This document shows, one piece after another, positions 46,401-58,181 of a DNA stretch of 64,000 nt. Origin of the DNA: Cryptomeria japonica. Taxonomy: Eukaryota > Streptophyta > Pinopsida > Cupressales > Cupressaceae. The stretch lies in NCBI RefSeq assembly GCF_030272615.1, contig NC_081412.1:142000247-142064246 (forward strand). The letters run 5' to 3'. A program made the translations under genes and the position numbers. Under the pieces are notes generated by a model, which saw only the letters and a program-made list of their open reading frames with translations, had not been told where the DNA came from and did not search any database. Each line of letters opens with the position of its first letter. Positions within the stretch are counted from its first letter, which is position 1.

Positions 46401-49195
46401 GAACTAAGGGGCATGTTGTTTACACTAGTATTTTATAAGGGGTCATATACAGTTGTAATGTGTTAGGACCACATATGACCCCTTAGGACAATATATGATC
46501 CTAAGGGGAATGTTATATGTATAGTAGGATGTTATAATTGGTCATATATGACCTACTAAGGCGTCACGCATGTGTCAATGCATGCATGACCCCTTAGCAC
46601 CACATACGACCCCTTACGACACTATGTGAATGGAGTAAGGGGTATGTCGTTCACACTAGGATTTTATAAGGGCTCATATGCGGTTCTAATGGGTCAGGAC
46701 CATATATGATCCCTTAGGACACTATATGATCCTAAGGGGAATGCCATATATACAGTAGGATGTTATAAGGGGTCATATGTGACCTACTAAGGGGTCACGC
46801 ATGTGTCAATGCATGTGTCACCCCTTAGGACCACATACGACCCCTTAAGACACTATGTGATGAACTAAGGGGTATGTCGTTCACACTAGGATTTTATAAG
46901 GGGTCATATATAGTTCTCATGGGTTAGGACCACATATGACCCCTTAGGACACTATATGATCCTAAGGGGAATGCTATATGTACAATAGGATGTTATAAGG
47001 GGTCATATGTGACCTACTAAGGGGTCACGCATGTGTCAATGCATGCGTGACCCCTTAGGACCACATACGACCCCTTAAGACACTATGTGATGAACTAAGG
47101 GATATGTCATTCACAATAGAATTTTATAAGGGGTCATATGCGGTTCTAATGGGTCAGGATCACATATGACCCCTTTGGACACTATATGATCCTAAGGGTA
47201 ATATCATATGCATAGTAGGATGTTATAAGGGGTCATATGTGACCTACTAAGGGGTCACGCATGTGTCAATGCATGCGTAACCCCTTAGGAGTACATATGA
47301 CCCCCTAAGACAGTATGTGATGAACTAAGGGGTATGTCGTTCACACTAGGATTCAATAAGGGGTCATATGCGGTTCTAATGAGCCAGGACCACATATGAC
47401 CCCTTAGGACACTATATGATCCTAAGGGGAATGTTATATGTATAGTAGGATGTTATAAGGGGTCATATGTGACCTACTAAGTGGTCACGCATGTGTCAAT
47501 GCATGCGTGACCCCTTAGGACCACATACGACCCCTTAAGACACTATGTGATGAACTAAGGGGTATGTCATTCACACTAGGATTTTATAAGGGGTCATATG
47601 CAGTTCTAATGGGTCAGGACACATATGACCCCTTAGGACACTATATGATCCTAAGGGGAATGTCATATGTACAGTAGGATGTTATAAGGGGTGATATGTG
47701 ACCTACGAAGGGGACATGCATGTGTCAATGCATGTGTGACCCCTTAGGACCACATACGACTCCTTAAGACACTATGTGATGAGCTAAGGGGTATGTCCTT
47801 CAAACTAGGATTTTATAAGGGGTCATATATAGTTCTAATGGGTCAGGACCACATATGAGACCTTAGGACACTATATGATCCTAAGGGGAATGTCATATGT
47901 ACTGTAGGATTTTCTAAGGAGTCATATGTGACCTACTAAGTGGTCACACATGTGTCAATGCATGAGTGACCCCTTAGGACCACATATGACCCCTTAAGAC
48001 ACTATGTGATGAACTAAGGGGTATGTCATTCACACTAGGATTTTATAAGGGGTCATATGTGGTTCTAATGGGTCAGGACCACATATGACCCCTTAGGACA
48101 CTATATGATCCTAAGGGTAATGGCATATGTATAGTAGGATGTTATAAGGGGTCATATGTGACCTACTAAGGGGTCACGCATGTGTCAATGCATGTGTGAC
48201 CCCTTAGGAGCACATATGACCCCTTAAGACACTATGTGATGAACTACGGTTATGTCCTTCACACTAGGATTTTATAAGGGGTCCTATGCGGTTCTAATGT
48301 GTCAGGACCACATATGAGCCCTTAGGACACTATATGATCCTAAGCAGAATGTCATATGTATAGTAAGATGTTATAAGGGGACATATGTGACCTACTAAGG
48401 GGTCACACATGTGTCAATGCATGCATGACCCCTTAGGACCACATACGACCCCTTAAGACACTATGTGATGAACTAAGGGGTATGTCCTTCACACTAGGAT
48501 TATATAAGGGGTCATATGCAGTTCTAATTTTTTAGGACCACATATAACCCCTTAGGACACTATATGATCCTAAGGGGAATGTCATATGTACAGTAGGATG
48601 TTATAAGGGGTCACATGTGACCTACTAATGGGTCACGCATGTGTCAATGCATGCGTGACCCCTTAGGACCACATACGACCCCTTAAGACACTATGTGATG
48701 AACTAATGGGTATGTCATTCACACTAGGCTTTTATAAGGGGTCATATGCGGTTCTAATGGGTCAGGACCACATATGAACCCTTAGGACACTATATGATCC
48801 TAAGGGGAATGTCATATGTATAGTAGGATGTTATAAGGGGTCATATGTGACCTACTAAGGGGTCACGCATGTGTCAATGCATGCATGACCCCTTAGGACC
48901 ACATACGACCCCTTAAGACACTATGTGATGAAGTAAGGGGTATGTCGTTCGCACTAGGATTTTATAAGTGGTCATATGCGGTTGTAATGGGTCAGGACCA
49001 CATATGACCCCATAGTACACTATATGATCCTAAGGGGAATGTCATATGCACAGTAGGATGTTATAAGGGGTCATATGTGACCTACTAAGGGGTCACACAT
49101 GTGTCAATGCATGCCTGACTCCTTAGGACCATATATGACCCCTTAAGACACTATGTGATGAGCTAAGGTGTATGTCCTTCACACTAGGATTTTCT
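43484..49195. repeat. 5.7-kb tandem array, 230-bp monomer, about 25 copies
   Basis: The phrase ctatatgatcctaaggggaa recurs at 44520, 44750, 44980, 45210, 45440, 45670, 45900 and 46130, exactly 230 bp apart. The first two units are 281 bp and at least one unit is 181 bp, so sub-blocks of about 50 bp have been gained or lost. Each monomer holds several copies of AAGGGGTCATATG in both orientations and one strong inverted repeat: CTAAGGGGTCACGCATG, an 8-bp spacer, then its reverse complement. Units agree at roughly 90% or better by eye. The few open frames inside are chance. The array lies wholly within the DNA transposon and ends where its AT-rich right flank begins. Confidence 0.97.
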
Positions 49196-49831
49196 AATTT
49201 TTCTAATTTGTTTAAATTGGTTATCCAAATTTTCTAATGTTTATTTAAATTAATATTTATTAATTTTTCTAAAGTTTAATTTGTTATATTTACGTTTGTG
49301 ACATTTTTCTAATTTTCTTTTTTTGCTAATGTTTTTCTACTTTCTGATTTACTACCTTAGTTTTCTATGTTTTTCATAACAATTTTTTTAAATGTTGAAA
49401 AAAATATACATATATACAATTATGTAATTTTAAAAACAAATTGACACATTTCAATCAAAACATTAAATTATCAAACATTTTTCTAAAATAATGAAAAACA
49501 ATAAATTATCAAACATTTTTCTAAAATGTTGAAAAACACTAACTATATAAAATTATTTAATTAAAAAAATAAATTAACAAACAAATTATTTATTAATATA
49601 AAAAAAAAGACATTATTAAACCAAACAAAAGGTTACTTTGTGTACCTGATATAATAAAGGTTGAATACTGAAATATGAAAGATGCTAGTTGCTGCAGACA
49701 AAGCTCGGTGACGTGATGTTGACGACTGGTTCGATCCAACCCCCACCAGACAGAAAAAGACAACTTTGATAATGACCCTTTAAATGTCACTTTCGCTTTT
49801 TATAAATGTTTTAAAAAACCCTAACTGAAAA
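49196..49831. other. AT-rich right flank of the DNA transposon
   Basis: Noncoding and rich in ttttctaa and aacatttttctaaaat phrases. No gene is seen. A short GC-richer part (49680-49760) has no recognisable product. Confidence 0.6.
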
Positions 49832-49946
49832 AGGGTTCGAGCGAATGGGGGATTCGAGCAAACCCCCTAAAATATTAATATTTTAGGGGGTTCACTCGAA
49901 CTCCAAGGGTAAGTTCGAGAGAACACCCATATTTCGCTCGAACACC
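49832..49946. repeat. right subterminal motifs with a 28-bp perfect palindrome
   Basis: GGTTCGAGCGAATGGGGG, gattcgagcaaa, ttcactcgaact, gttcgagagaac and ttcgctcgaac mirror the left cluster. Between them 49863-49890 is a perfect 28-bp palindrome (CCCCCTAAAATATT and its reverse complement, no spacer). Confidence 0.88.
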
Positions 49947-49989
49947 TAAAAAATCAAAGTTCCCACTTTCGCCAAATTCCTTCATTAGC

Positions 49990-50020
49990 AAAAGTGGGAA
50001 CCAGCTTTGTGAATTCACCC
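49990..50020. repeat. right terminal inverted repeat
   Basis: Reverse complement of the left terminus with 4 mismatches in 31 bases; ends in GAATTCACCC, followed by the ATCT duplication. A further inverted pair, cccactttcgcc and aaaagtggg, lies just inside it (49966-49999). Confidence 0.88.
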
Positions 50021-50024
50021 ATCT

Positions 50025-52004
50025 CCTAATTCCATTTGTCTCACAATAGCTATTAAATTCATGAGAAGTGAACTCACTGCCTTGATCTGATCTTAGACAT
50101 TTGATTTTCAATCCAGTTTCTATTTCAACCTTTGCTTTAAAGATCTTGAATTTCTCAAAGGCTTTAGAATTCTCCCTAAGAAAAGTCACCCACTTCATTC
50201 TAGAATAATCATCAATTATTAGCATGAAATACCTATCACCTTGAAAGCTTCTAGTCCTTGTTGGACCACATAAGTCAGTGTGCATCAAATCAAGCACATC
50301 ATTAGATTTATCATGTATGCTCTTAAAAGAAGTTCTATCTTGCTTTCCCAATTGACATTCTTTACATACCGGATTATGAGGCTTCATAGTCTTAGGTATA
50401 TCTCTAATTGCCTTTCTTGAACTGATCTTAACAATACAATCAAAATTAACATGACACAACCTCTTATGCCATAGCCAACTCTCATCAATATGAGCAATCA
50501 AACATGTCTTATTAACAGTATTGAAGTGAAAGATATTACCTCCAGTCTAAGTACTGGTTACAATCTCCAAACCAGTTTTGTTAATGATTTTGTAATTTTT
50601 ATCTTTAAACTGAAGTTGGAAACCCTTGCCCACCAATTGAGCAACACTTAAGAGATTATGCTTTAAACCTTCTACATAATAGATATTATCAATATTATGT
50701 TTGCCATCCAGAGAAATAATACCTCTACCTCTGATCATACATGCTTTGTCATCTCCTAATCTAACTTGACCACCATTGTATTCTTGTAGGGACAAAAATT
50801 TTCTTTTATCTCCAGTCATATGATGTGAGCATCCACTATCAATTACCCATTCATCCTTATCTTCAACTTTTTCTGCCAGGGCCTTTTCTTCATTCTTGAT
50901 AGCCAGTTCCAGTTCATCTTCTATTAAAGCATAGAACACCCATTCTTTTCCATTGCTAGATCCACTAGAAGAGTCTGCTATTGGTTCATCCTCAAAGTCA
51001 TCACTTACTCCTTCCTCATCCACTATGTAGAACTATTTTCTATTCTTAAATCTATATCTATTTTGATTAGCTTAAATTATTTCTTAACTCTTTCTTCAAA
51101 TCTTGCATTCCTTTCAGGACATCTAGATGCAAAATGACCAATCTTATTACATGTAAAACATTTAAAAGGCATTTTTCCTTCATACTTACTTCCTGTCGGT
51201 CCTTTAGGTACTCTTCTAGCAAATAAGGCTTCAAGTTGCTCAAATTCTTCATCTTCTTTCCTCATATCTTCCAATTCTTTTGCATAGAGGGATTTCCAAT
51301 CACTTTTTCTAGTAGATGATGATGCATGAAAAAAAGTTTAGACTTTACAGCTCCAGAAGATCCAAAATTTTCAAGCTCAAAAGTAGATAATTTCCCAATT
51401 AGAGTGTCTCCGTTCACTAAAGAGATTGCCATTGTTCTCAGCTCATTAATTGTACTTGCCTTCATCTTGTAAGCCAGTGGAAGGGATCTCAAGACTTTGG
51501 AAACTATTTCATCTTCACTCAGAGATCCTCCACAACATTGAATTCCTATAAAAATATAATTTTCTCTTTCCATAAATACAACAATTCTTTCATTATCTTT
51601 CATCTTCAAGTTTTCATACCTTACTCGGTAACCATCAAGTTTAGCAATTTTGACAATAGGATCACCTTCATTAAAATTTTGCAATTTATCCCACATAACC
51701 TTTGCTGATTATTTATCAGTCAATCCCATGATTTGTTGATCAGTAAGTGCACACAAGAGGGATTTTCTAGCTCTACAATTATTTTCAATATTCTTGTCTA
51801 GGTCTACAGGAGCAGGATTGCCGGATGCTAGATCATAAGGTGTGTATTCTTTCTCATTGATCTCCCAAATATCCTTGCCAAGATATCTAAGATCAGTCTC
51901 CATTTGGATTTTCCATATCCCATAATTTGTTCCATCAAGATTAGGGATTTCTCTTCTGAAAATAGTTGCCGGTGGATTTGAAGTGTTAGCTGCCATAGGA
52001 TCTA
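50025..52004 (-). pseudogene. copia element 2 gag, protease and integrase N-terminal half
   Basis: On the - strand from 51996: MAANTSNPPATIF and LDGTNYGIWKIQMETDL (gag), then a zinc knuckle CFTCNKIGHFASRC (about 51160-51119), protease WVIDSGCSHHMTG (about 50850), integrase HHCC (KRLCHVNF and CKECQLGKQ) and the first catalytic residues (HTDLCGP, RSDQGSEF), ending at NGIRR where the DNA transposon is inserted. Frames change near 51290 and 51030, and stops occur at 51709, 51077 and 50547. Compared with copia element 1 the proteins align over their whole length. Confidence 0.92.
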
Positions 52005-52040
52005 CCTCAAGTGGTTAAGCTTCTACAAAAGAGGACCAAA

Positions 52041-52054
52041 GCTCTAATACCAAT
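52041..52054 (-). other. primer binding site of copia element 2
   Basis: The - strand reads ATTGGTATTAGAGC immediately after the 5' LTR; one base differs from the usual TGGTATCAGAGC. Confidence 0.85.
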
Positions 52055-53193
52055 TGTTAGGATAACCGGTGACCAAATGAGAGGGGGGGACATAAACATT
52101 AAGTACCAGAATAGCAGAACCAGATACCGGTAAGCAATTAAACTTAAGAATGAAACAAATAATCAACACAATGCAACCATACCACATAACACCATGATTT
52201 GTATGTGGAAAACCTAGAAAGGGAAAAAGCATGATGGGAAATCTACCCACAGTTAGATGATACTTCTATAGAAAGTATGTGATACAATGAGGGGCCTACA
52301 CATGCAGGAAGGCACATTGCCTAGAGCATACTTCTCATTACAAAAGAGTCTCATTGACTACAAAGAGGTCATAACCACCTCAAGATAAATGGACAATAAT
52401 CCAGAATAATGATTTGCCAAAGATAGCATCTACCATGCCTTATTACAATCCTGGTTAAGCTCAATACCAAAGGCCTTTGACCTCTTCCTTAATCCCAATT
52501 CGATCACCTATGATCGACCAAGTCTCCTTCACATATGATATTACATTTCCATTCACATTCCATAATCTAGAATGAGATCTTACATAAATTTATACCAACC
52601 CTAAGGGCTAAACCAATTAGGTTGACCACCTAAAAGATATTACAATAAGATCACTACACACATCCATATTACAATGATATGCCATGTCAGCTTAAGACCA
52701 GAACAACAATAACCAATCCATAAATCATCCTGGTAACATGTAGAGAACACGTTAACATGATACCGGTCCATATCCTAGATAGGCATTGGGCCTAATCTGG
52801 GTCGACCACGCCAAAGCGACGTCTTCAAATAGTTGAAGCATGATCAAAGAAAATCTTCAACATCCTAAAATCCATCTAGAAGCTGTACCAACACCACTTA
52901 TACATCCTGTCAAGATTTTTCAGTGAAAGCTCTATCGATTAAACCTTAAACCCATGCCGGTAAGGGTTTACAAGAATGTGTGATAGCATCTAATTATCAA
53001 GTCAATACCAACTAACCAAAACATGCTCTAGAAGCATGTAACACATAAAATTAAATATACTCCATTGATCCAAACATGTTGGAAGTGTCCAACAGATAGT
53101 CCTTTCTACCGGTAACCAACCATAACAGCTAGTGTTGACATCAATGACAAAACATCAATGCAACATATAATCAATTCATCCATAATGTCAATA
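52055..53193 (-). repeat. 5' LTR of copia element 2
   Basis: 1139 bp, longer than the 3' copy mainly because it keeps a segment of about 165 bp (around 52709-52885). The outer end reads tattgac on the - strand, a changed form of TGTTGGT. Confidence 0.92.
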
Positions 53194-53198
53194 GAAGG

Positions 53199-54828
53199 CA
53201 TACTAATCTGCCTAAACAAATGAAGTATGATGGGTTTGTCACTTTGACAAACCGCTTGAGACATGGTTCGAGCTGATTAGGAAGAAGGCAAGGCTGAGTA
53301 GATGTAGACAAAGGAAAATGGCTGGATTGAAGATGGAGTCTATTTAAGGTTGATGACATGGTGTCATCAAGAGTGTTTACTAGTATGTAAGTCCACTGGT
53401 AATATGGACAAGGTGTAGATACAAAAGACTTCCCATCTAATGAAGATGTGCATAAGATAGGTTAGCAAGAGTGCTGACCAGTTGAGTGTTCCACTAGAAG
53501 AGAAGCAGAGAGAAAGGTTAATGACAAACCAGCTTGAGGATTTAACCAGTAGGGTTAGTAAGCTGGTAGATGAACTTGGTAATGGAGCTGGTCAGTGGTC
53601 CAATCCATACTGACACAGTTGTTTGAGAAGAGGTGGATGCTGACATGGATGCCATGTGGAGTCAGGGTGGTAGACATGCATGCAACAGTAGATGAGGTGT
53701 ATACTGAAGAGGTTGTTGCAGAGTTTGTTGATATTAATGGTAGACCTCATAAATTATGGGGCGTGTTGCAGAGGTGTGCGACTTGAGGAAGTTCAAACTG
53801 AGGTGATCGATGTAGAGTGTCTAGGTGCATGATGAGGGTGATGATGGAATCTGTGAACCATTAATGGTGATTGATCTTGTGTCTTGCTGACTGACTGTCT
53901 GTGTTTTCTAAACATAGCAAACGTGTTTTTGAAAGCACGATAATGGTGGTGATGAGAAGATAGCTGTCTGGGAGATCAAATAAGATAAGATCTGATTGGA
54001 TTGGTTTTCCTCGAGGTTGATGAGGAATCCCTAACCACCTAAGATTTGAATTGGCTTTTGGTGGGAAAACCAGGTTATAAATAAGGAAGCCAAAATCATT
54101 AAAGGTTGTTGCTAAAGAAGAGTGTATTGTAGCTTCATATGAGAGAAAATTATTCAAGTTCTCATCAAGGAGATATAGAAGATACTAAGTGTGAGGGAGT
54201 ACTAGGTTGAAGTGTTCAACCGATAGAAGTGCGGAACTAGTAGTAACCATACCGGCAGAGAAGAAGTGCAAAAGACTGCAAAGCAAGCAAGCATAGAGCC
54301 GACAAAGTGTAGTACCAATGAAGAGAAGCATATCAGTGGAGAGAATCGACAAAGAGAGAACCGATAGTGAGTTGGACAAGAGATCCAATAGAGAGATTTG
54401 AATAAGTGATACAAAATCCATTTGTAACAAAGATATTAACTTGTAAATGAATATGTTTTGTATTCACTGAGTTAGAGCTCAGTGCAAGGGTTGTATCTCC
54501 TTGGGTTGGTGCCCTAAATTGGGGGTTGGTGCTCCTTGGGTTGGTGCCCTAAACATTGTAATTAGAGATTGATTATGAGGCTAGATTGGAGCAGTAGTCT
54601 CCAGCAACATTTCTCACTGAGGTTTTTCCCATCTTGGGTTTTCCTCGTATATGCTGGTGTCATGTGATGTCTCTCTCGTGTGAATGCATATGTGTTTAGT
54701 CTCCTCTCTAACCAATCAATCTGCATTCAGTTAGATCTGATAACCAGTATACTCACATAGGATAGTTAATGTGAAAATTTTGAGAACCATTGATTCACCC
54801 CCCTCTCAGTGGTGCATTGTGTCTAACA
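53199..54828 (+). repeat. 5' LTR of gag-only element, second part
   Basis: It resumes the match to the 3' LTR at 58960-60529 (tgatgggtttgtcactttgac, gcaaacgtgtttttgaaagc). A candidate promoter TATAAATA is at 54076-54083, and the LTR ends tgtctaaca. Compared with the 3' LTR it has one extra copy of the ggttggtgccctaaa phrase near 54500. Confidence 0.94.
54076..54083 (+). promoter_or_regulatory. candidate TATA box in the gag-only LTR
   Basis: TATAAATA in aaccaggttataaataagg, conserved in the 3' LTR at 59831-59838. Its position in the last third of a long LTR, well before the CA end, is right for the transcription start. Confidence 0.55.
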
Positions 54829-54830
54829 AT

Positions 54831-54842
54831 TTGTATCAGAGC
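54831..54842 (+). other. primer binding site of the gag-only element
   Basis: TTGTATCAGAGC, one base from the standard tRNA-Met site TGGTATCAGAGC, 2 bp behind the LTR end. Confidence 0.85.
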
Positions 54843-54874
54843 CTAGGTTCCTAGTGAGATGAGCTTTCTCCAAC

Positions 54875-56617
54875 TTGGGTAGATTTTGGCTTAAGGACAC
54901 AATGGTTTGTTTAGTGTCAATTCCTACTCCTATTTTTGATGGTTCAAACTTTTCCATTTGGATTTGTAGAATGGAAGTCTACCTTTCCTCTCTAGAGTTT
55001 GATGTATGGATGTCAGTAGTTAATGGTCTCCCTAGGAATGTCTATCCTCCCACCGGCTCTGAAGAAGAAAGAAGAAACCAGTGCAATGAAACAGCTATGA
55101 AGGCTATACTCTTTGGGTTAATAGATGATGTCTCCTCTCAAGTGGAGAGATGCAGATCGACAAAAGGGTTATGGGATAGATTGAAGAAGCTCTATGGAAA
55201 TGAGCCTACTAATGCAAAATCGGCTTATGATAATAGGATGAGAAATGCATCTTATGAATCTGTAGATGATGAAGGTAGATCTACTAGAAACTGCAACATT
55301 GATGAATAAGGAACCCACCTCTTCATGGCTCAAGAATTAGAAGATGAGAGGCACACATCTGAGAATGATCATGTAGATCACCCCCACTGGAAAGATGTGT
55401 TTGGCAGTGATAGTGAAGGTGAAGAAGAAGAAGAAGCAGAAGTTGATCTTTAAGGAGATCTTGTAAATGCACTTGAAGAACTTAGAAGAGTAAGAAATGA
55501 ATACAAGTTATTCAAGAATGTTGTTGTAATGGAGCAGAACCAGTTGATAAAATGTCTTGAAGAATTTGAGAAATGCATCTCAGAGTTGGAGTCTCAACAA
55601 GGAGACACCAAGGAATGTTGGTGCAATGATCTAGCCTCTGAGCTAGAAGTAAAAGATAAAGAATATCAACAGCTGCTTGGAGAAATGAAGATTCTCCGAA
55701 ATGACCTTGAGAAGTGTTAGGATGAGCTCAAGGTAAGGATCCAGTTTGATAGTAGTAGGGATGCCTTGGACAAAATGTTGGAAAAGAAAAAGCATGCAAA
55801 GGACACTGAAGGTTTAGGAAGTGGTGCCTGTGAATGCTCCACTAGCAAGAATGTCCCCCATAATGACATTCTATTTGTCTCCTCAAATGAAGAAAACAAG
55901 GGACAAACCTTCACAGTAAAAAATGATCGCCAGAAGAAGGTTGACCTAACCACAACCGGTGAAGACTTGAAGACAAGAATAAAGACCGGTGTTGCAAGAA
56001 GGAGAAACAATGCAGATCCCAAAGGAAAAGGGAAAATGGGAGAAGACAGCTTCACTGGAAGCAAGAACATGAGAAGACAACAAAGAGGACCTCCTACTGG
56101 TAGAGGACAAAAGGAAGCTTCCACCTATAGGACAAAGAAATTATGGGAGAAGAAGAGATTATATGGAAGAGTTGCTGGAAATGGACAACCAAGAATCTGT
56201 CCCCGGAGAAGCATAAATGGAGATGCTGAACCCATAAGATCTCCCCATGCATTGCATAATAAATTTGTAAGTCATATGCTATCCTTTACTGGTTATTGCT
56301 TTGCATATAATGGTTATGGCCATAGGGAAGAAGAATGTAGAAATAGATCTAGAAGGAATAATCTAGGATCTCATAAATATCATGCATATAAGCATAATGT
56401 ATCTAGGAGTAGATACATGCATATCCCCTCTCCCAATTATGCAAATAATGTAGGAAGAAGAATTTTCAATCATATGGAGGCTGATATAGCTACTATGCTC
56501 TCTAGAAAAATGGATCTAGAGCATATGGAAGTCAAAGGACTGCATGGAACCAAAGGAGAAATGTACCTACAGGAGCAAGAGGCCCACCAGTTTTGGTTGC
56601 TAGTCACAGCAACATGA
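54875..56617 (+). pseudogene. gag-like protein of the gag-only element
   Basis: One frame of about 581 codons can be followed with stops at 55307, 55451 and 55718. The N-terminal half has FDGSNFSIWICRMEVYL, ETAMKAILFGL and TKGLWDRLKKLYG, the signature of copia gag (DUF4219/UBN2 type). The middle is acidic and then strongly charged and helical (about 55460-55800), probably a coiled coil. A zinc-knuckle position near 56305 reads CFAYNGYGHREEEC, so the second Cys of CCHC is replaced by Tyr. No protease, integrase or reverse transcriptase sequence follows. The start is uncertain: ATG 54858 is in another frame, and the reading begins at a non-ATG codon or at ATG 54902. Confidence 0.8.
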
Positions 56618-58170
56618 CCAAAAGAAGATGGTCAAACGGGTATGTTAAGAGATTCCACAATCATGAAGTTGGGATGGATGTTGTGTGCTACTATAGTACT
56701 ACTTCCGGATGTGATGTAGAATCCAAAAATGTAAGGACCAATCAACAGAAGAAGAAAAGACATGCTCCCAGGACTAAAATTTGGAAGAAGAATGAGATCA
56801 AGCAGGTATGGATGAAGAAGACCATGGATGGGCACTATGCATTCAATGCACAAGTAATATCTCCTAAGGCTTTAAGGAGATGCAGGATCTTAGGGGGAGT
56901 GGTACACTAACTATATCATTCACCACCTCAATGGAAAAGGACACATGGAAGAACAAGCTGATGCTGGTATGAAAGATGGAAATGAGAAGATATGTGTGTG
57001 TAGTGGCTTCCTTGGCTACACACCTATAGATCAGAGTTGGAACACTATTGCTCTATCAATACATGAAAAGTTAACAATTGGAATCAGATGCCAAGTGACA
57101 CAAAATGTCAGGAGTTGCAGGAAGGTGCTCTCGTAGTGATGATGGGTCGATATAGGAAACTGGTATGAACAAGATGTTACTGATATGGATGCTGACAGGT
57201 ACTTGAAGGTTATGTAAGACAATGAGGTTCGAGATCATTGTATTAGCCCTGATAACATGGAGTGTGGAGTTTATGTATCAGGTGGTGTTGATGTAGACCT
57301 GAAAGACATATGGTGGCCCAGTTGTTGATCATGCAGGCATGCATGCTTTTGTGCTAATCGGTCTGATTTATGACTTGATGATGATATTATATGGTGTTGT
57401 GTACATCCAGGATCATGTCATAGGCTGTGGTGGATATGATGGAGTTGATATATCATCAGATACTCACATATGCATAGCTTAACTAGTATATGGAGAAGAC
57501 TAGAGCCTCAATATTGGACCTGATCAAAGATGAGGAGCTAAGATGTATGACTCAGGGGGAGTTCAAGTGCTTATAATGTTGAGTTGGGATGCTTGAACTT
57601 GTATGTATACTGACTGCCCAAACTGCAGATGATGGAAATTGCAGTAGGTATACCCAGGAGAATTTCATGGTTATGGGTACCTACTTGTCATATGGCTAGT
57701 TGTATTCATAGTACAATCACATTTGATTATAAAGAAATTTGGGATCAAATGGGAGGTGATGTAGTCTGACCGACAGGTAAGTAGTATTCACTGACACATC
57801 CTTCTGCAGTTGAGTGCTTTAACAAATTGGTATCAAATTTGCATACTCAATTGGTGTTAATTGATGGTTGAGTCCTCCATCTCAAGTGCTTCTCCTTGAG
57901 AAGATATAACAAGTAGTATCACAAGAGGACATGCATTTGGTAAAGTTAAAGGAGGAGAAAGAATTATGTCAGTGCCTGATAGACACAAGGAGTGAGACCT
58001 GAATAGTGCTCTTTGCCATTGTTGTCAAAGGGGGAGAAGGATTCTGCAGTATACAACATACTACATGTGTGAGAATCCATGAATTATACAAAGGGGAAGA
58101 TTTGGATCACACAAAGGAGGAGAAAGACTATTTAGTATGTCCTATACTACATAAGTTGATATCAATGCCA
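56618..58170 (+). other. noncoding internal region of the gag-only element
   Basis: About 1.5 kb without pol-like sequence. AGGGGGAGT tracts at about 56891 and 57552 and aagggggaga at 58029 resemble polypurine tracts. A short frame at 56593-56910 (Lys/Arg-rich) may be the frameshifted tail of gag. Confidence 0.6.
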
Positions 58171-58181
58171 AAGGGGGAGAT
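58171..58181 (+). other. polypurine tract of the gag-only element
   Basis: AAGGGGGAGAT immediately before the TGTTGGTAT start of the 3' LTR. Confidence 0.85.

Larger units (their letters stand above)
34726..50020 (+). mobile_element. 15.3-kb Sola-like DNA transposon with two genes and an internal satellite
   Basis: The ends carry inverted repeats: the left end GGGTGAACTCACAA..., and the right end read backwards GGGTGAATTCACAA..., agreeing at 27 of the first 31 bases and closing with GGTTCCCACTTTT. A 4-bp duplication ATCT flanks it. Inside, in order: noncoding left end with subterminal motifs; a + strand transposase gene (35870-40050); an AT-rich intergenic part; a - strand gene (41.2-43.2 kb); GA repeats; a 5.7-kb tandem array; and a right end with subterminal motifs. 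4-bp duplications are known for Sola transposons, and the DFAENYS...FFESGHGKG protein fits that assignment in my memory; hAT (8 bp), Mutator (9 bp), CACTA and Harbinger (3 bp) do not fit. The superfamily name is inference. Confidence 0.88.
31118..53193 (-). mobile_element. Ty1/copia retrotransposon 2, - strand, inside the LTR
   Basis: The target duplication GAAGG (31113-31117 and 53194-53198) is perfect. The LTRs are 31118-32148 (3') and 52055-53193 (5'), starting TGTTAGGATAA in + orientation. On the - strand the primer site reads ATTGGTATTAGAGC (52041-52054), and a purine tract lies at 32149-32157. The internal coding region is interrupted in integrase by a 15.3-kb DNA transposon with its own target duplication. 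Its proteins closely resemble those of the element at 6222-12588, so the two are relatives. Confidence 0.95.

Noticed and set aside
43484-49195. CRISPR array or other spaced-repeat immune locus
   Set aside because: The whole 230-bp unit repeats with no unique spacers; it is a tandem satellite in a eukaryotic transposon.
49593-49790. Short - strand gene near the right end of the transposon
   Set aside because: 65 codons in AT-rich flank, no motif and no counterpart in the relic copy.
34726-50020. Classification as hAT, Mutator, CACTA or Harbinger
   Set aside because: The duplication is 4 bp, supported by ungapped restoration of the integrase sequence, and the ends GGGTGAA with the DFAENYS transposase do not fit those groups.
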